DNA of 64,000 nt from Pyxicephalus adspersus (taxonomy: Eukaryota > Chordata > Amphibia > Anura > Pyxicephalidae), in contig NC_092868.1 in the NCBI RefSeq assembly GCF_032062135.1, forward strand, positions 42,237,163 to 42,301,162, written 5' to 3'. A program made the position numbers and the translations under genes. The notes beneath the pieces are model-generated. The model had not been told where the DNA came from. It saw nothing but the letters and a program-made list of their open reading frames with translations, and searched no databases. Below, in pieces: positions 11,515-23,400 of the stretch; position 1 is the stretch's first letter, and each line of letters begins with the position of its first letter.

Positions 11515-11771
11515 CAAACTTCTGGGTGGTGTAGGATGGCGGGGGGTCCCCTGTTTCTTTTAGCAGCGCTGTTCTGCTCCATGGAGAAGGGAGGGGGATA
11601 ACAATGGAGCAGCACCTTGCTGCGCTCTCTCCCTTTCACTTTCATTAGGATCATTTGTGGATCCGCCATGACGGATCCATGAACGACGAGCACTGTACAC
11701 ATGCCAGATTCTTGTCCAATATCAGCCATGAGGCAATTAGACAAGAATCATATGATGTGTGTATGTAGCCT
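11515..11771 (-). mobile_element. MITE-like repeat, copy of 16220-16535
   Basis: The reverse complement begins AGGCTACATACACACATC and continues through GGCTGATATTGGACAAGAA and ACAGTGCTCGTCGTTC, the same order as the copy in scnn1d intron 2. It has no coding capacity, so it is a non-autonomous element. Confidence 0.65.
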
Positions 11772-12816
11772 GTGTAATGGGGATATTATTTTTTTATGCT
11801 GATTACACGTCATATAACTATATGAGTAATAAGGAGAATGATATGTTATGCCATACTGTAAATCCACTTTATAAACGTCAAGAAAGTAACAACACCAATA
11901 TTCAGAAAAAAATAGGTGTCCAATAAATTGATTTATTGGCCTTGAAGTTAACCTAAAACCAAACCCATCTCATAGACAGTTGAAAACTGATTGGTATGCA
12001 ATGAGTCATTGTAAAAGTGTTCCAGTAATAAATAATAATATGTCAATGTAGGACCTCAGTATTAGAAAGGTAAACATGCTGCAGATATTGATGTGTCTAC
12101 AACCAGTAGCCTATTCTACCCTGTGTAAGAAGCCTTGATATTGGCAAATCTTCTAACCTTTCTTCAGTGCTGTATCACAGATTATATGCCATGTTGGAAA
12201 TGTTAAAATCTGAAATATAACACAGAGAATAATAATAATAAACTATAAGTATCCACAAACGTCACATCAGAATGGGTGACCACAAACAGTCTGTTTATTT
12301 TAGGCAACTCTGCTACAGAGTCTGGCCATTGTCTGAGAACATTGGGACATTTCTGACCTCCCAGAAGACAATAATACTCGCCTGTGGCCCATTGGATCTC
12401 TGAAAATGTGGGGTTGATTCATCACTCCCTTATGGAAAATTACAAAAAAAAAAGAATGGTGGAGAATGTATTTTCAATGACTTGTATATATAACAAACTT
12501 GGGGAGCTTAACAAAAAATCATACTAGACCTGACTATCCGGGGGTTACATGGGGTTTGTAAGCTTTTTGTAGACTATGTATGCCACAGTTCCCAACTGAA
12601 GGAAGAAAAGCAACAAGATTAAAAAAAGGACAGCATTTAGAAAAACAGGCTGGCGAATACTTTATTTTTTTAGGTGCATTTTTTTATTTGAATGTGCAAA
12701 TTATATTATGTGGTCATTATAAATGCTTGAATATGATAATCAGTAAGATAAGATGCATCAGCCCAGTAAAACAGGAGCCTATCCAATTTCCTCTATGAAA
12801 CATTCTTCCTCCAACC
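11772..12816. other. No gene recognised upstream of scnn1d
   Basis: AT-rich sequence without long open frames. It immediately precedes the scnn1d TATA box, so proximal control elements are expected here, but no specific site can be supported by eye. Confidence 0.4.
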
Positions 12817-12818
12817 TT

Positions 12819-12824
12819 TATAAA
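12819..12824 (+). promoter_or_regulatory. scnn1d: TATA box of scnn1d
   Basis: TATAAA in the context CCTTTATAAAGCAG. A start site about 25-30 bases downstream fits a short non-coding first exon ending at a strong donor at 12899/12900. Confidence 0.6.
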
Positions 12825-12844
12825 GCAGATCAGATCAGCAATGC

Positions 12845-12899
12845 TTGGCATTCTCCCTGAGCTTCACAGAGTCAGCTACTAAAGGAAGCACAGCTGCAG
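12845..12899 (+). other. scnn1d: Non-coding exon 1 of scnn1d (predicted)
   Basis: It lies just after the TATA box and ends CTGCAG/GTAAGAG, a near-consensus donor. No open frame joins it to the coding exons. ENaC genes generally have a non-coding first exon, with the start codon in exon 2. The left edge is approximate. Confidence 0.55.
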
Positions 12900-14103
12900 G
12901 TAAGAGGTCACATGGATCTATATATTTTGTTTTTGTTTTTTTCTAATATTTAGTTGGTTTACATTAGTTCCTTTAAAAATTAAAATGAGAAGTTATTAAA
13001 TCACATAATTAGTAACATTTTTTTAAAAACACAAAAATATAATTCTGTATTCATCTTAAAGCATCTGCATTATTTAAATCCTAATAAACATCACCAAAAT
13101 ATTTAATGTTTTCAGAACATAAAGTGAATTGGGCCTCAGGAGCAAATTACAATAGAATTAAACTTATTTGTTATATAAGAATTATTATATATGTGTAATT
13201 GAAAGGTGTGTAACTGGTATTAAAAAAATTTAGCTTTGAGTATATCTGATGGATTAGTTAGATAAGAAAACTAAATAAACTAACGCAATTAAAAGGGAAT
13301 GTGAAGAATGAAAATATCATATCAAAATGGAACATCTTTATATAAGTCCTTTTCCTAAAAACTGTTCTAAATCCATGCAACATGGAAATACACATGTGCC
13401 CTGATACAAGTTTTGCTAGGGACCTTTCTTTTCATGTCAATAATTTAAAATACTGTATGTTAGTGACCCAGTTTTTGTTATATTATGGCACAGATTTGGT
13501 ATATTGAATTGTCAGTGACATAGTATAAGTGGCGATCGTAAGACTCAAAAGCATATTTATTAATATATGAATATCTCCATTGGAAAAGCAAAGCATTGGC
13601 AAAACATGAGGGTTGGGGCCATTTAGGGTTAAGAGTGTTGGGTTGAGAATAAAGATTCCTATGTACATTAAAAATGTACAAAGCATTGGTTGCATGGATG
13701 GATGACTCCATAGATGAAAGTCCATTTGCTGGTATCAATAAATTAATTGACTAGAATGGATTTTTGCTACCCTCCAAGAAAGTCATTGTCCACGCCACTG
13801 CAAAGGGACAAATATGCAAACTCATCTCAGTAGAAAGATATCCAATTATATGGTCAAATAAATCGGTCAGACTTGGCCCTCTTCCGCTTCTCAAAGGAGT
13901 AGTACCCATATGAATTTTAGGAGGTTTTTTAACAATGACAGACCTAGTTTCTGGCTTTCTTTTTAAAAAGTTCACCATGTTCCAAAAATTGAATATCATA
14001 GAAAAACATGTTTTAATGTGCATATGTAAAATGAATGCAGTATACATGAATATAACACGTGCAGTGAATTTTAATACTTTCCATTTGGCAAACAGAATCA
14101 TTT

Positions 14104-14420
14104 ATGAAAATGGACCCAGCAGAACCAGAAAAGACAGAGGAAGGATGGATTGAGTTTTATGAATCATTCACAGAGCTGTTTGAATTTTTTTGTGACAATA
14201 CCACAATTCATGGCACCATCAGGCTGAATTGCTCCAGAAGGAATAAAATGAAAACAGGTTTTTGGGCTGTTCTTTTTGTTTGCTCTTTTGCAACAATGTA
14301 TTTTCAGTTTGGAGACACCTTCACCCAGTATTGGTCCTACCCTACCAATCTAGCCATCAATTTACAGACCATGAAAGGCAATTTTCCTGCTGTGACCATC
14401 TGCAATATGAACCCCTACAG
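14104..14420 (+). CDS. scnn1d: scnn1d coding exon 1 (exon 2)
   Basis: Residues 1-105 plus two bases of Arg106: cytoplasmic N-terminus with the [10 protein letters not shown] gating block, TM1, and the start of the ectodomain ending NPYR. The acceptor is probably CAAACAG/AATC at 14095/14096. The donor is TACAG/GTATTT. Confidence 0.93.
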
Positions 14421-17400
14421 GTATTTTGTCTTGAAAAACTATGAAAAACAAAATTAGCCATGCATGGTAAATCTGCTGGGGAACAGCGGGGAGGGTGGTC
14501 ATTAAATGAGAATTCTGTACTACTGTGTGAATTTATACCTAACAGATTAGAGATTACCTATTATTCCTCCAAGCTTCTATTGCTGCCACCACAAGTAGAC
14601 CATGTTCCATCTATGGTGGACATGACCCTGAGCACAACACATTTGGTATAGAATCTATAGACTCAATTGTTCAATGTTTGCCATTAACCTAGGAAAGGAC
14701 TCCATAGAAGCCTTCGCTCAGTATGCAAATACAAGGATTCCTCCATAACCCTAATAAAATAATCTCCCCAGTCTATTAAACTTACTTATGTCCCCAGTAA
14801 CCATACAATCCTGGTAAACCCTGTCTCTATCTATTTTTTTCTGCCTTATACTTTCCCCTCCAGATCTTTTTTTTACCCACCCACCCACTCACACTCTTCA
14901 CTTTCCACTTATCTCTTCTCCTTGCTTCCTCCTCCTACTGTGTGGGGGTAAGAAGGTAAATCAGTAGATTTACTATCATCAATTAACACCACAAGCACCA
15001 TTACTTCTCTGATTTACTTTTCGTTGGCTGAAGTCAGCATAGACATATACTGAGGCAGTGCCACTGAACAAAACTTTTGCAGCTTGAGGTACACTCAATA
15101 TATTTTTATTATTATTTATCTTTCATGTAAACCTCTATTCCTATTTAATTAGTTATTTTGAAGATTAAGGTCTTTTTCAAACTTATGGTTAAAAATTGCA
15201 TGGTCCCAGTTGTATAGCAAACAGCCGTTGTGCCTTCAGGAGAGGCAAACTGCACCTCAGTTCAACGTGTTTGCACATTACATTATTGCGTTTTGTACTG
15301 GTGTTGAGGTTCTTCCTTCAGAGGAGGAAAACACTTGGCCAAAAACAACTTCTAGGAACTATTACACAATCCCTTCCTTAACAAGTGGTTAATTGGATAA
15401 CCATCTTATTGCAAATAAAACTACTCTTAGCATTTCTTATAAACCAATGAATATAGTTTACAGCAAATTTTGACTGCGGTTGTTTTTAATGACTGCAATC
15501 AGCAGTAAATCCTTGGTGAAAGTCACATTCATTGCTTTGTAGATACACCTATTTGGTTATATTTAATACTTTGAATAGATACAATGCTAAAAACGATTAC
15601 AATGAATACCTGCAGTTGATCACAAAGATTGATTCATCATTATATCAATTGAAAGTCAAGTCATATTTTAGAAGAAAACAAAACAATTTATTAGAGCAAT
15701 GGGGTTGATTCACTAAGTGAATATAGGCTGTTCACATAGCAACGTGAGTTCTCTCTTTGCAATGAATATTTCACCTAAATGGAATGAAGCTCTGCTGAAT
15801 TCATCTATTAAATCATGAAAAATTGTTGGGTAGTCTTTGCAAAATGAACTATCACCACATTCACTAAGCTAAATAAATTATCCCTTGAATAGTAATAATT
15901 CACCTTGCTAAGTATACAGCCTAAATTTCTTTAGTAAATCCCTCCTAATGGACTGCTCTCAAAAGTTGAAACTTGTAAGTTGCCTTATCCTGATTTACAA
16001 TAGTCTAACTACAGCTATTAATTAGTGTCTTTATTTAAAAAGTGTCCAAATCTGTGTACACTTTGTGCCTTGCCTATTTTGCCAAACATTCTCCAAGCAT
16101 TTTGAAATTTTAATTTGCCAGTGCTTACTTTCTATTACTGGTTTTAACTTGATTGGTTGCAAGAGGAATTTTAAGAGAAATCTTGTTAAAGGTCATATCT
16201 TGTGGTAGCTGGGCTTGATTCTTAGGCTACAAACAGGTCAGATGATTCACGTCCGATAATCGCCTCAGGGCTGATATCAGACAAGAATCTGGCGTTTGTA
16301 CAGCGCTCGTCATTCCGTTGTCCATCTTGACGGATCCACAGACAATGAACGTTGAACGATCACAATGAAGGTGAAGGGAAGAGGGCACAGTGGGGTACTG
16401 ATCTGTCGTTCACCCCTCTCCATAGAGCAGAATGGCGCTGTATGTACAGCACTGGTTCATGCATCGTGCAGTCGTTTGTCGTTGGAAAGGATTGTGAAAA
16501 ATCCTTTCCAATGACAATTATTGCATGTGTGTACGTTGTTCCCTTTATTCTTAATGATCCTGCCAGTAAATCACCTCCTTCCTAATGCCAAACTTTGTAC
16601 TGCGTTTATGAAGGAATCAGGTGCATGTCCTCACCAAAAAGGCCAAAAGATTTTCCACCCATTATACATGTATTATCCATCAATCTATGTATCTTTACAT
16701 GTCTGTCTAGTTCATACTGGAATGGTTACTTTATCAGAAATGAATATTGCTAAATTCTCATCTACGTCTACCCTCAGGTTCGACCAGGTTGATGAATATC
16801 TTAACCAGTTGGATCAGATGGCCAAGGAAACTCTGCGTACTTTGTATGGCTATAATGCATCCCTATCAGTAAGCAAGAACAAGGATGTTGTGAATCTGCA
16901 AGATATCATGGACAATATGTCAAGCCAAGTCAATGAAAGTTTTCGATTAGACACCTCCATAAAGTTAGTAATACTGGAAGCTGATCCAAATCCAGCAGGC
17001 AACAGGAAGAGGAATAAATTGGGATTTAGGCTGGTAAGAATCGGCTCTGTGATTTGTTATAAGAATTTTCTGAATATATTTATGAAGAAATGCATGTGAT
17101 ATTCACCAAACAATTGTGCAGCTGAATCAATCTTTATATTGAAAGCACATAAAACAGGAACATTAACTTACAGTTAAAACTTGGTAAATTTCACAATAAC
17201 TGCTTTATGAATGATGAAGTCAGTCTCAATCAGGGTTCCTCCAAAGGCTGCCAGTGGTTCCTCAAACTGCGGCTGATTTATCTCCCATTTGATGATGACT
17301 GCATAATTCCCGTGTCCTATGCTATGTGGAAGCACCATCTACATGACCCTAATGATATTTTTTATAAGGTGGTATTCTAGCTACCACTTTATGGGGGCAT

Positions 17401-20400
17401 TCTTTTTTTTCCAACTGATTTTCAATAAATTAGTTTTAATAGAGGTTCCCTGGGACCTAAAAATTATTTTAAGTGTTCCTCAGAGAAAAAAGGGTTGAGA
17501 AATGCTGCTTTAGAATCACTATAAAGATCCTTCATTATACCAATGCCATACCAACACCAGAGCAAACAAATAATTATGTTTTCTTCTACTTTAGTGTGAT
17601 TCTTCCGGTGGAAATTGCACTTACCAATCCTTCTGGTCAGGAGTGGACGCATTGCACGAGTGGTACAAGTTCCATTTTATTAATATCATGTCCAAAATTC
17701 CATCGGTACTGGAAATTTCTGATCAAGCCTACTTGGATACATTTATTTTGAGGTGTGATTTCAACGGCCAAGTTTGTGACAGGTTTGTTTCTTAAAAGTG
17801 AATGTAATATAATGCAAATGACCAGTCCTTATAAGTTGTGACTGCATTCTTTTTTTGGCGATTCTGCCAGTAATACACTATCCGTGGTGCAAAAGTGTTG
17901 TCGCCCTAAAGCCCTGCACAGATGTCAAATTAGTGTAGCTAGAAATGATCTTTTGTGATCGTTTCCAGTGGTAGGAGAAACCCCAGTGCCATTCTGTTCT
18001 ATGGAGAGGGGAAGGAATGAGCCAGTAGCTGCATCTTCCTAATCGGAAAATACAGAGGTCATTCCCACCTGGTCATTCATTGATCTGCTCCTTGATAGGT
18101 TGAAGAGTTTTTGTGTAGATGAATATGTGTACCTGCCTGTAAAATCTTATGGTTCTTTAAATACCAACCTCCCCCTCCCCCCAAAAAAAATCATCACTAT
18201 TTTACTAAGTTTGCAAAAGTCCTTGGAGTGCTGTATATGTCTGTATGATTTTTGCTGTATGTGGTATTGATTTTTTTACATTTATCTCTACATCTCCCCA
18301 CCAGAAATTTTACACATTTCCACCATCCAACGTATGGCACCTGTTATACTATTAAAGCCAATGAAAATAATAGCACGCAGTGGGATGCAGTGAGACCGGA
18401 AAAAAAATATGGTAAATATAAATTGGATGTAATTACAACTGTGTGAGAGAAAATAAGTAGTGGGGTTACCCGTGGCTCCTTTATTACTTCCCAATCAGCA
18501 CACTAAAGCTGGGTACACACTTGCAATAATTATTGTTGGAAACGAACAACCAATCGTTAACAAAAAACGCGCACAACGACGCTGACGAACGAGGATTGTC
18601 GCTGGAAACGAACGACCGCCCTGGCGGATCTGATTGAGCGACGATCGTTCACTACCTATTGTGTGTACAGTCGTTCAGAGATCGTGGATGGTTCTGCAGT
18701 ATACTTTACACTTTACATGTCACTTCGTGCATCGTTCGAACGATTGAATCTAGCGTGTGTACACTATTGGTGGATTTTATTTGAACGATCGTATTGTTAC
18801 AGCATGTACAGAATTGTGCAAAATACAATCGTTCAAAATAATCGCGCATAATCGTAACTCTTTCGTTTTCCAACGATAATTATTGCAAGGGTGTACCTAG
18901 GGGCTCAAGGCAGTAATGTGGATATAGAGGGGTGATGTGATTCTATCCAAACAGTAAAAGTAGGAAGAAAATAAACGCATAAAGAAAAAATTACCAGAAG
19001 TACATTTAAGTTTGGTCAAACTTGCTGTATATATGATGTAACTTCAGCTGCAAGTGGGCCAAGTTCTAACCTCTAACCTACTCCATACAGGTAGTCCCTG
19101 AGCTAAGGACATCCGACATACGGACGATTCCTACATACAAACGGGCTTCCCTGCTCCTTTGTGTGCAAGATGGAGGCTTGATAGGGGGGAGGGGGTGGTT
19201 CGCATGACTTGCAGAAGAGATCTTTTGCTAAACACTTTTGCAACATCTTGTAACTCTTTAATGACCAATACAAACTCTGCAGTTGTTTCTTTTTGCATAT
19301 CAAAGCACAGCTTGCTCCCAAAGGTAATGAATGTCTAGACTCCATAAAGTATTTTTTTTTATTTTTTTTATTTGATTGTGATAAACTCACAGTGAGGATT
19401 TTATACAGTAACTGACACCACTCTGCCTAACAAGATGTTGAGACAAACATCTGTCCTAATTGCATCTAATAAAAAAATGTACATGTTCTGACTTACATAC
19501 AAATTCAACTTAAGAACAAACCTACAGTCCCCATCACGTATGTAACCTGGGGACTACCTGTACTTCTTCTTTTGTCTGGTGTTAGGTATAGGTGAAGCAT
19601 TCATTAGAAAACACTATTTATTAATATTGTTTAATTGAACTGTCTTTTAGGAATCAGCCTCACAGTAAAGGTGGATCAGAATGATAACATGCCCCTTTTG
19701 TCAACGGCAGCCGGAACCACACTGATGATTCACAATCCTAACCAGTCCCCTCTAGTGGAGCACCAAGGATTCGACATATGGCCGGGCACTGAGACCTCAA
19801 TAAGTGTAAGCCAGGTCAGTGATTACCATAAAAAAATGTGATCTTTTTTTACTTGATTTTGTGATTGGCAAATCCAAATATTGTATACCACTAGTTATCA
19901 GACTGTAGTATGTATGAACACAACACAATAAGCTTTTATTGAAAGCCTACCTTTCTTTTTTCTTAATAGTCTTTTAATGTAATTGTATCAATGGGAAATA
20001 AACTTTACAATTTTTTTATAGATTTGATTATATCTGTGTTTGAGTGATTATTAGCCTAATTGTTTAAAGCAGCTGTGATTAGAGGCAGCAAGCTGCAGGA
20101 TTTATGAAAATACCTTCCAGTTTAGGAAACAGAAATATACCAACCGATGTGTATTACCTGAAATGCATAAAGTCGTGTGGTTTATCTGCAGCTTTTCTTA
20201 AGTGGATTTTTGTATACTGTGAAACCAAAACAGAAACTTTTTTTTTTTAATTCAAGGACCAAGTGAATCGCCTGGGGAAGCCATACAGTGACTGTACAAT
20301 TGATGGGAGTGAGTTAGATTTCCAGCTTCTATACAATTCATCTTATACATTACAGGTGAGTTCTAAATTCAGAACATTAATTCTGCATATTTAAATAACT

Positions 20401-23400
20401 ATTCTACAGGTGAATTTATAAAGTGGTAAAGTTTTTTTTCTGTGGAAGAAGAGAGAAAATGGACAGTGAGCAGGCCAAAGGAAGGCAAGAAGGGTAAAAC
20501 ACAAGGGAAAGGAACTTTAGGAGGATCACATTGAAGGAGGACAGAGGAACAAGTGGTAAAAAGAATGTGGAGAGAAAGAATGAAGAATGGAAAACAAAAA
20601 GGGTAAAATGGAAAAACAGATGGGAGATTGAAACAAAGTGAAATTTTAAAAAGGAAGGAAAGAGGGCTAACGTGTAAAAATGGAAAAATGTGAAAAAAGA
20701 ATGGGCGGGGACATGGACCTAAGTATGGGAGAAGCGGGGGTTATGAAAGAATGATCAAGGTTAGTCAAAGTAAGCAGGGAAGGGAGGGCAATAGGAAGTG
20801 GTAAAGAAAAGATCAGAAAAAAAGGAAAATTAGGAAGGGTTAGAGGAATTATAGAGGAAAGGGAAGGAGGATAAAGTTAAGGAGGGTCACAAGTAGGAGA
20901 TATAGTAATAACCTTCTAAAACCCTCTAATAACATTCTAAATAAATACTTAAGCATACTTTTGGTTTGTTAACTTTTTGATTCACTTTTTGTTTTCTTAG
21001 GCCTGTCTTCAGTCTTGCTTTCAGCACAAATTGATAGAACAGTGTGGATGTGGTTACTATTTTTACCCTTTGCCTTCTGGGAGTGAATATTGCAACTACA
21101 ACAAGCATCCAGGATGGGGTATGCTCTTTGTAATGGCTTAAACTAACATACATATTTACCAACAATGTCTCTGGGTCTTCAGTAAATGTATAATATTAAT
21201 GTCTTGGTAAATTTATCATAGGTAGAGAAAATGAGCTAGCTACCCATGTAGGGAAGGGCTAATAAAAAACATCTAGTGATGTCATGCAGTACACATTTGA
21301 TTCATTAGTTTTAGTTGACACTTTCATTCAATTTGTCAACTAATGTGTGGAATGCAGCCTTTAAATTATGACAAAATGTGTTTTTCATTGGAGTTGGACC
21401 ACCTAATAATGATGTTTGATATAGTGAGTGTCATATATTTAGATAATGAAGGTAAGATGAACGCCTCTTTATACATTACTTTTTGGCCACCATGAGTAAC
21501 CATCTGTTTCAACGATCCAGACTGAAATTTTGGTACTCGTCCATTTTGTATATCATATGCCAGATTAGTAGGGGAAAGGTTAGTGGTCTCCAAACAATAG
21601 ATGTTCTATTGAGTTCTATTTTGAAGTATTTATTATGGCTTTCAGAAATGTAAAGACATTTATGTGTGGCTGACCAAACAAAGAGTCATTTCATATTGTG
21701 TTCATGCCTGCACAGAGCAGATCCTCATTTTAGGGGTTTTATTGTACAATCCAACACACACAGGAGAGAGAGGGCAGTGGAGTGTTCTCAGAACGCAGCA
21801 ACTTCCAAGCAGTACATCAAAGTTCTAATCAAATTGGCGTACCAACATAGTTCGAAGAGGGAAGCAATTTCTTTGGGATAAGTGACCCTGTCCCCAAAGT
21901 CCCAGTCCCAAATTTAGGCACCTGCGGGATCCCATACCCAGGGTTGAAGCCTCATGCCCCAGTCTAGCCAGTCCCCAGGGCCACCTGCCCCATATTCCTA
22001 TTCTGCCAGCACTCCATGGGCAAAGGGTCCCCAAATTTTCTCCCATTATTTAAATATCTAATAACCACTCACCCAAATGGGTCCAAAATATGCCATGGCC
22101 CATAAAGGTGGTGCATCAGGGCAGTAATTGACTATCTGAACATGAACAAGCAGGATTGCACACCATAGAAGGTACACTTCTGAGATGATCTGTATTACAG
22201 GAAAACTTCTTCTCACAGAATATATTTTGTGTTGCAGGACATTGCTTCTTTAGCCTCTATGAAAAACTGTTGACCCATCAACATACATGTGTCCAGAAGT
22301 GTCCTAAGCAGTGCACGTAAGTAAACTTTTTCTTTATCTCCTCATCTAATACAAAACCTTTGTGGGCCAAACGTCAATGTCAACAATCACAATACCTGTG
22401 CAGAAGTCCTGTACATTGGAGTTCTGTGCTTTAAGAGGCCATGTATTTCATTCAGTGCAGGTCTCCTGAAAACATAGGCTTCAGACATTCAGCTACATGC
22501 ACAGATTAAATAGATACTTCTAAGCTGTTTAATTTGCCAAAAAAAATATGATTCTGTCCATAAAAGTACATAGTAGTAAGGTTATATGTAGGGCATGGGT
22601 CTAGAGCAAGGGTGTCAAACTCAAACACACAGTGGGCCAAAATAAAAAACTTACACAAAGTCGCGGGCCAATCTTGAAACTGAAATAGCACCACTACTAC
22701 AATTCCCTGGGTCTATAAAACAGTCCAATGCGGGGCCACGCATAGGCAGGAAGGCCGCTGGTCTATAGATGCGAGTAATGCTGCTACTACTTTTCCCTGC
22801 ATTACTTGCGTCTATAAAACAGTCCAATGTGGGGCCACGCATAGACAGAGAGACCGCAGGTATATAGACGTGAGTGATGCCGGGAATTGTAGTAGCGACG
22901 CTATTAAAATGCAGCGGCGGGCCAGCTGCAATTCATATTTAGGATTCTATTGGGGGCCAAAAAAAGAATGTAGCGGGCCAAATTTGGCCCCCAGGCTAGA
23001 GTTTGACACCCCTGGTCCAGAGCAACAGACTCAGACTCATCCTCTACCCTACACAGATACTACCTGCTAGGGCACATATATTATATCTATATATATATAT
23101 ATAAACCTGGATGTATTTGTGTGTGTATTTTCCACCACCATTTGAAAACGCATGGAGACATTTCAACCAAACTTGCTATACATATGACTGAGACTCATGT
23201 GAGTGCACCAGTCATCTTTGTACAGCGCTGAGCTATATGTCAGAGCTATATTTGGATGTATGTATGTATGTGTGTATGTCATCACTAGGAAACACATCGA
23301 AGCATTTCAACCAAACTTTCTATGACTCAAATATATGACTCAGACTCATGTGAGTGCACCGCTGATTATTGTACAGCGCTGTGCTATATGTCAAAGCTAT

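Noticed and set aside
16521..17099. 192-codon + strand frame taken as a whole
   Set aside because: Only 16778-17033 is a real exon, as shown by splice sites and ENaC text. The left part is MITE and intron.
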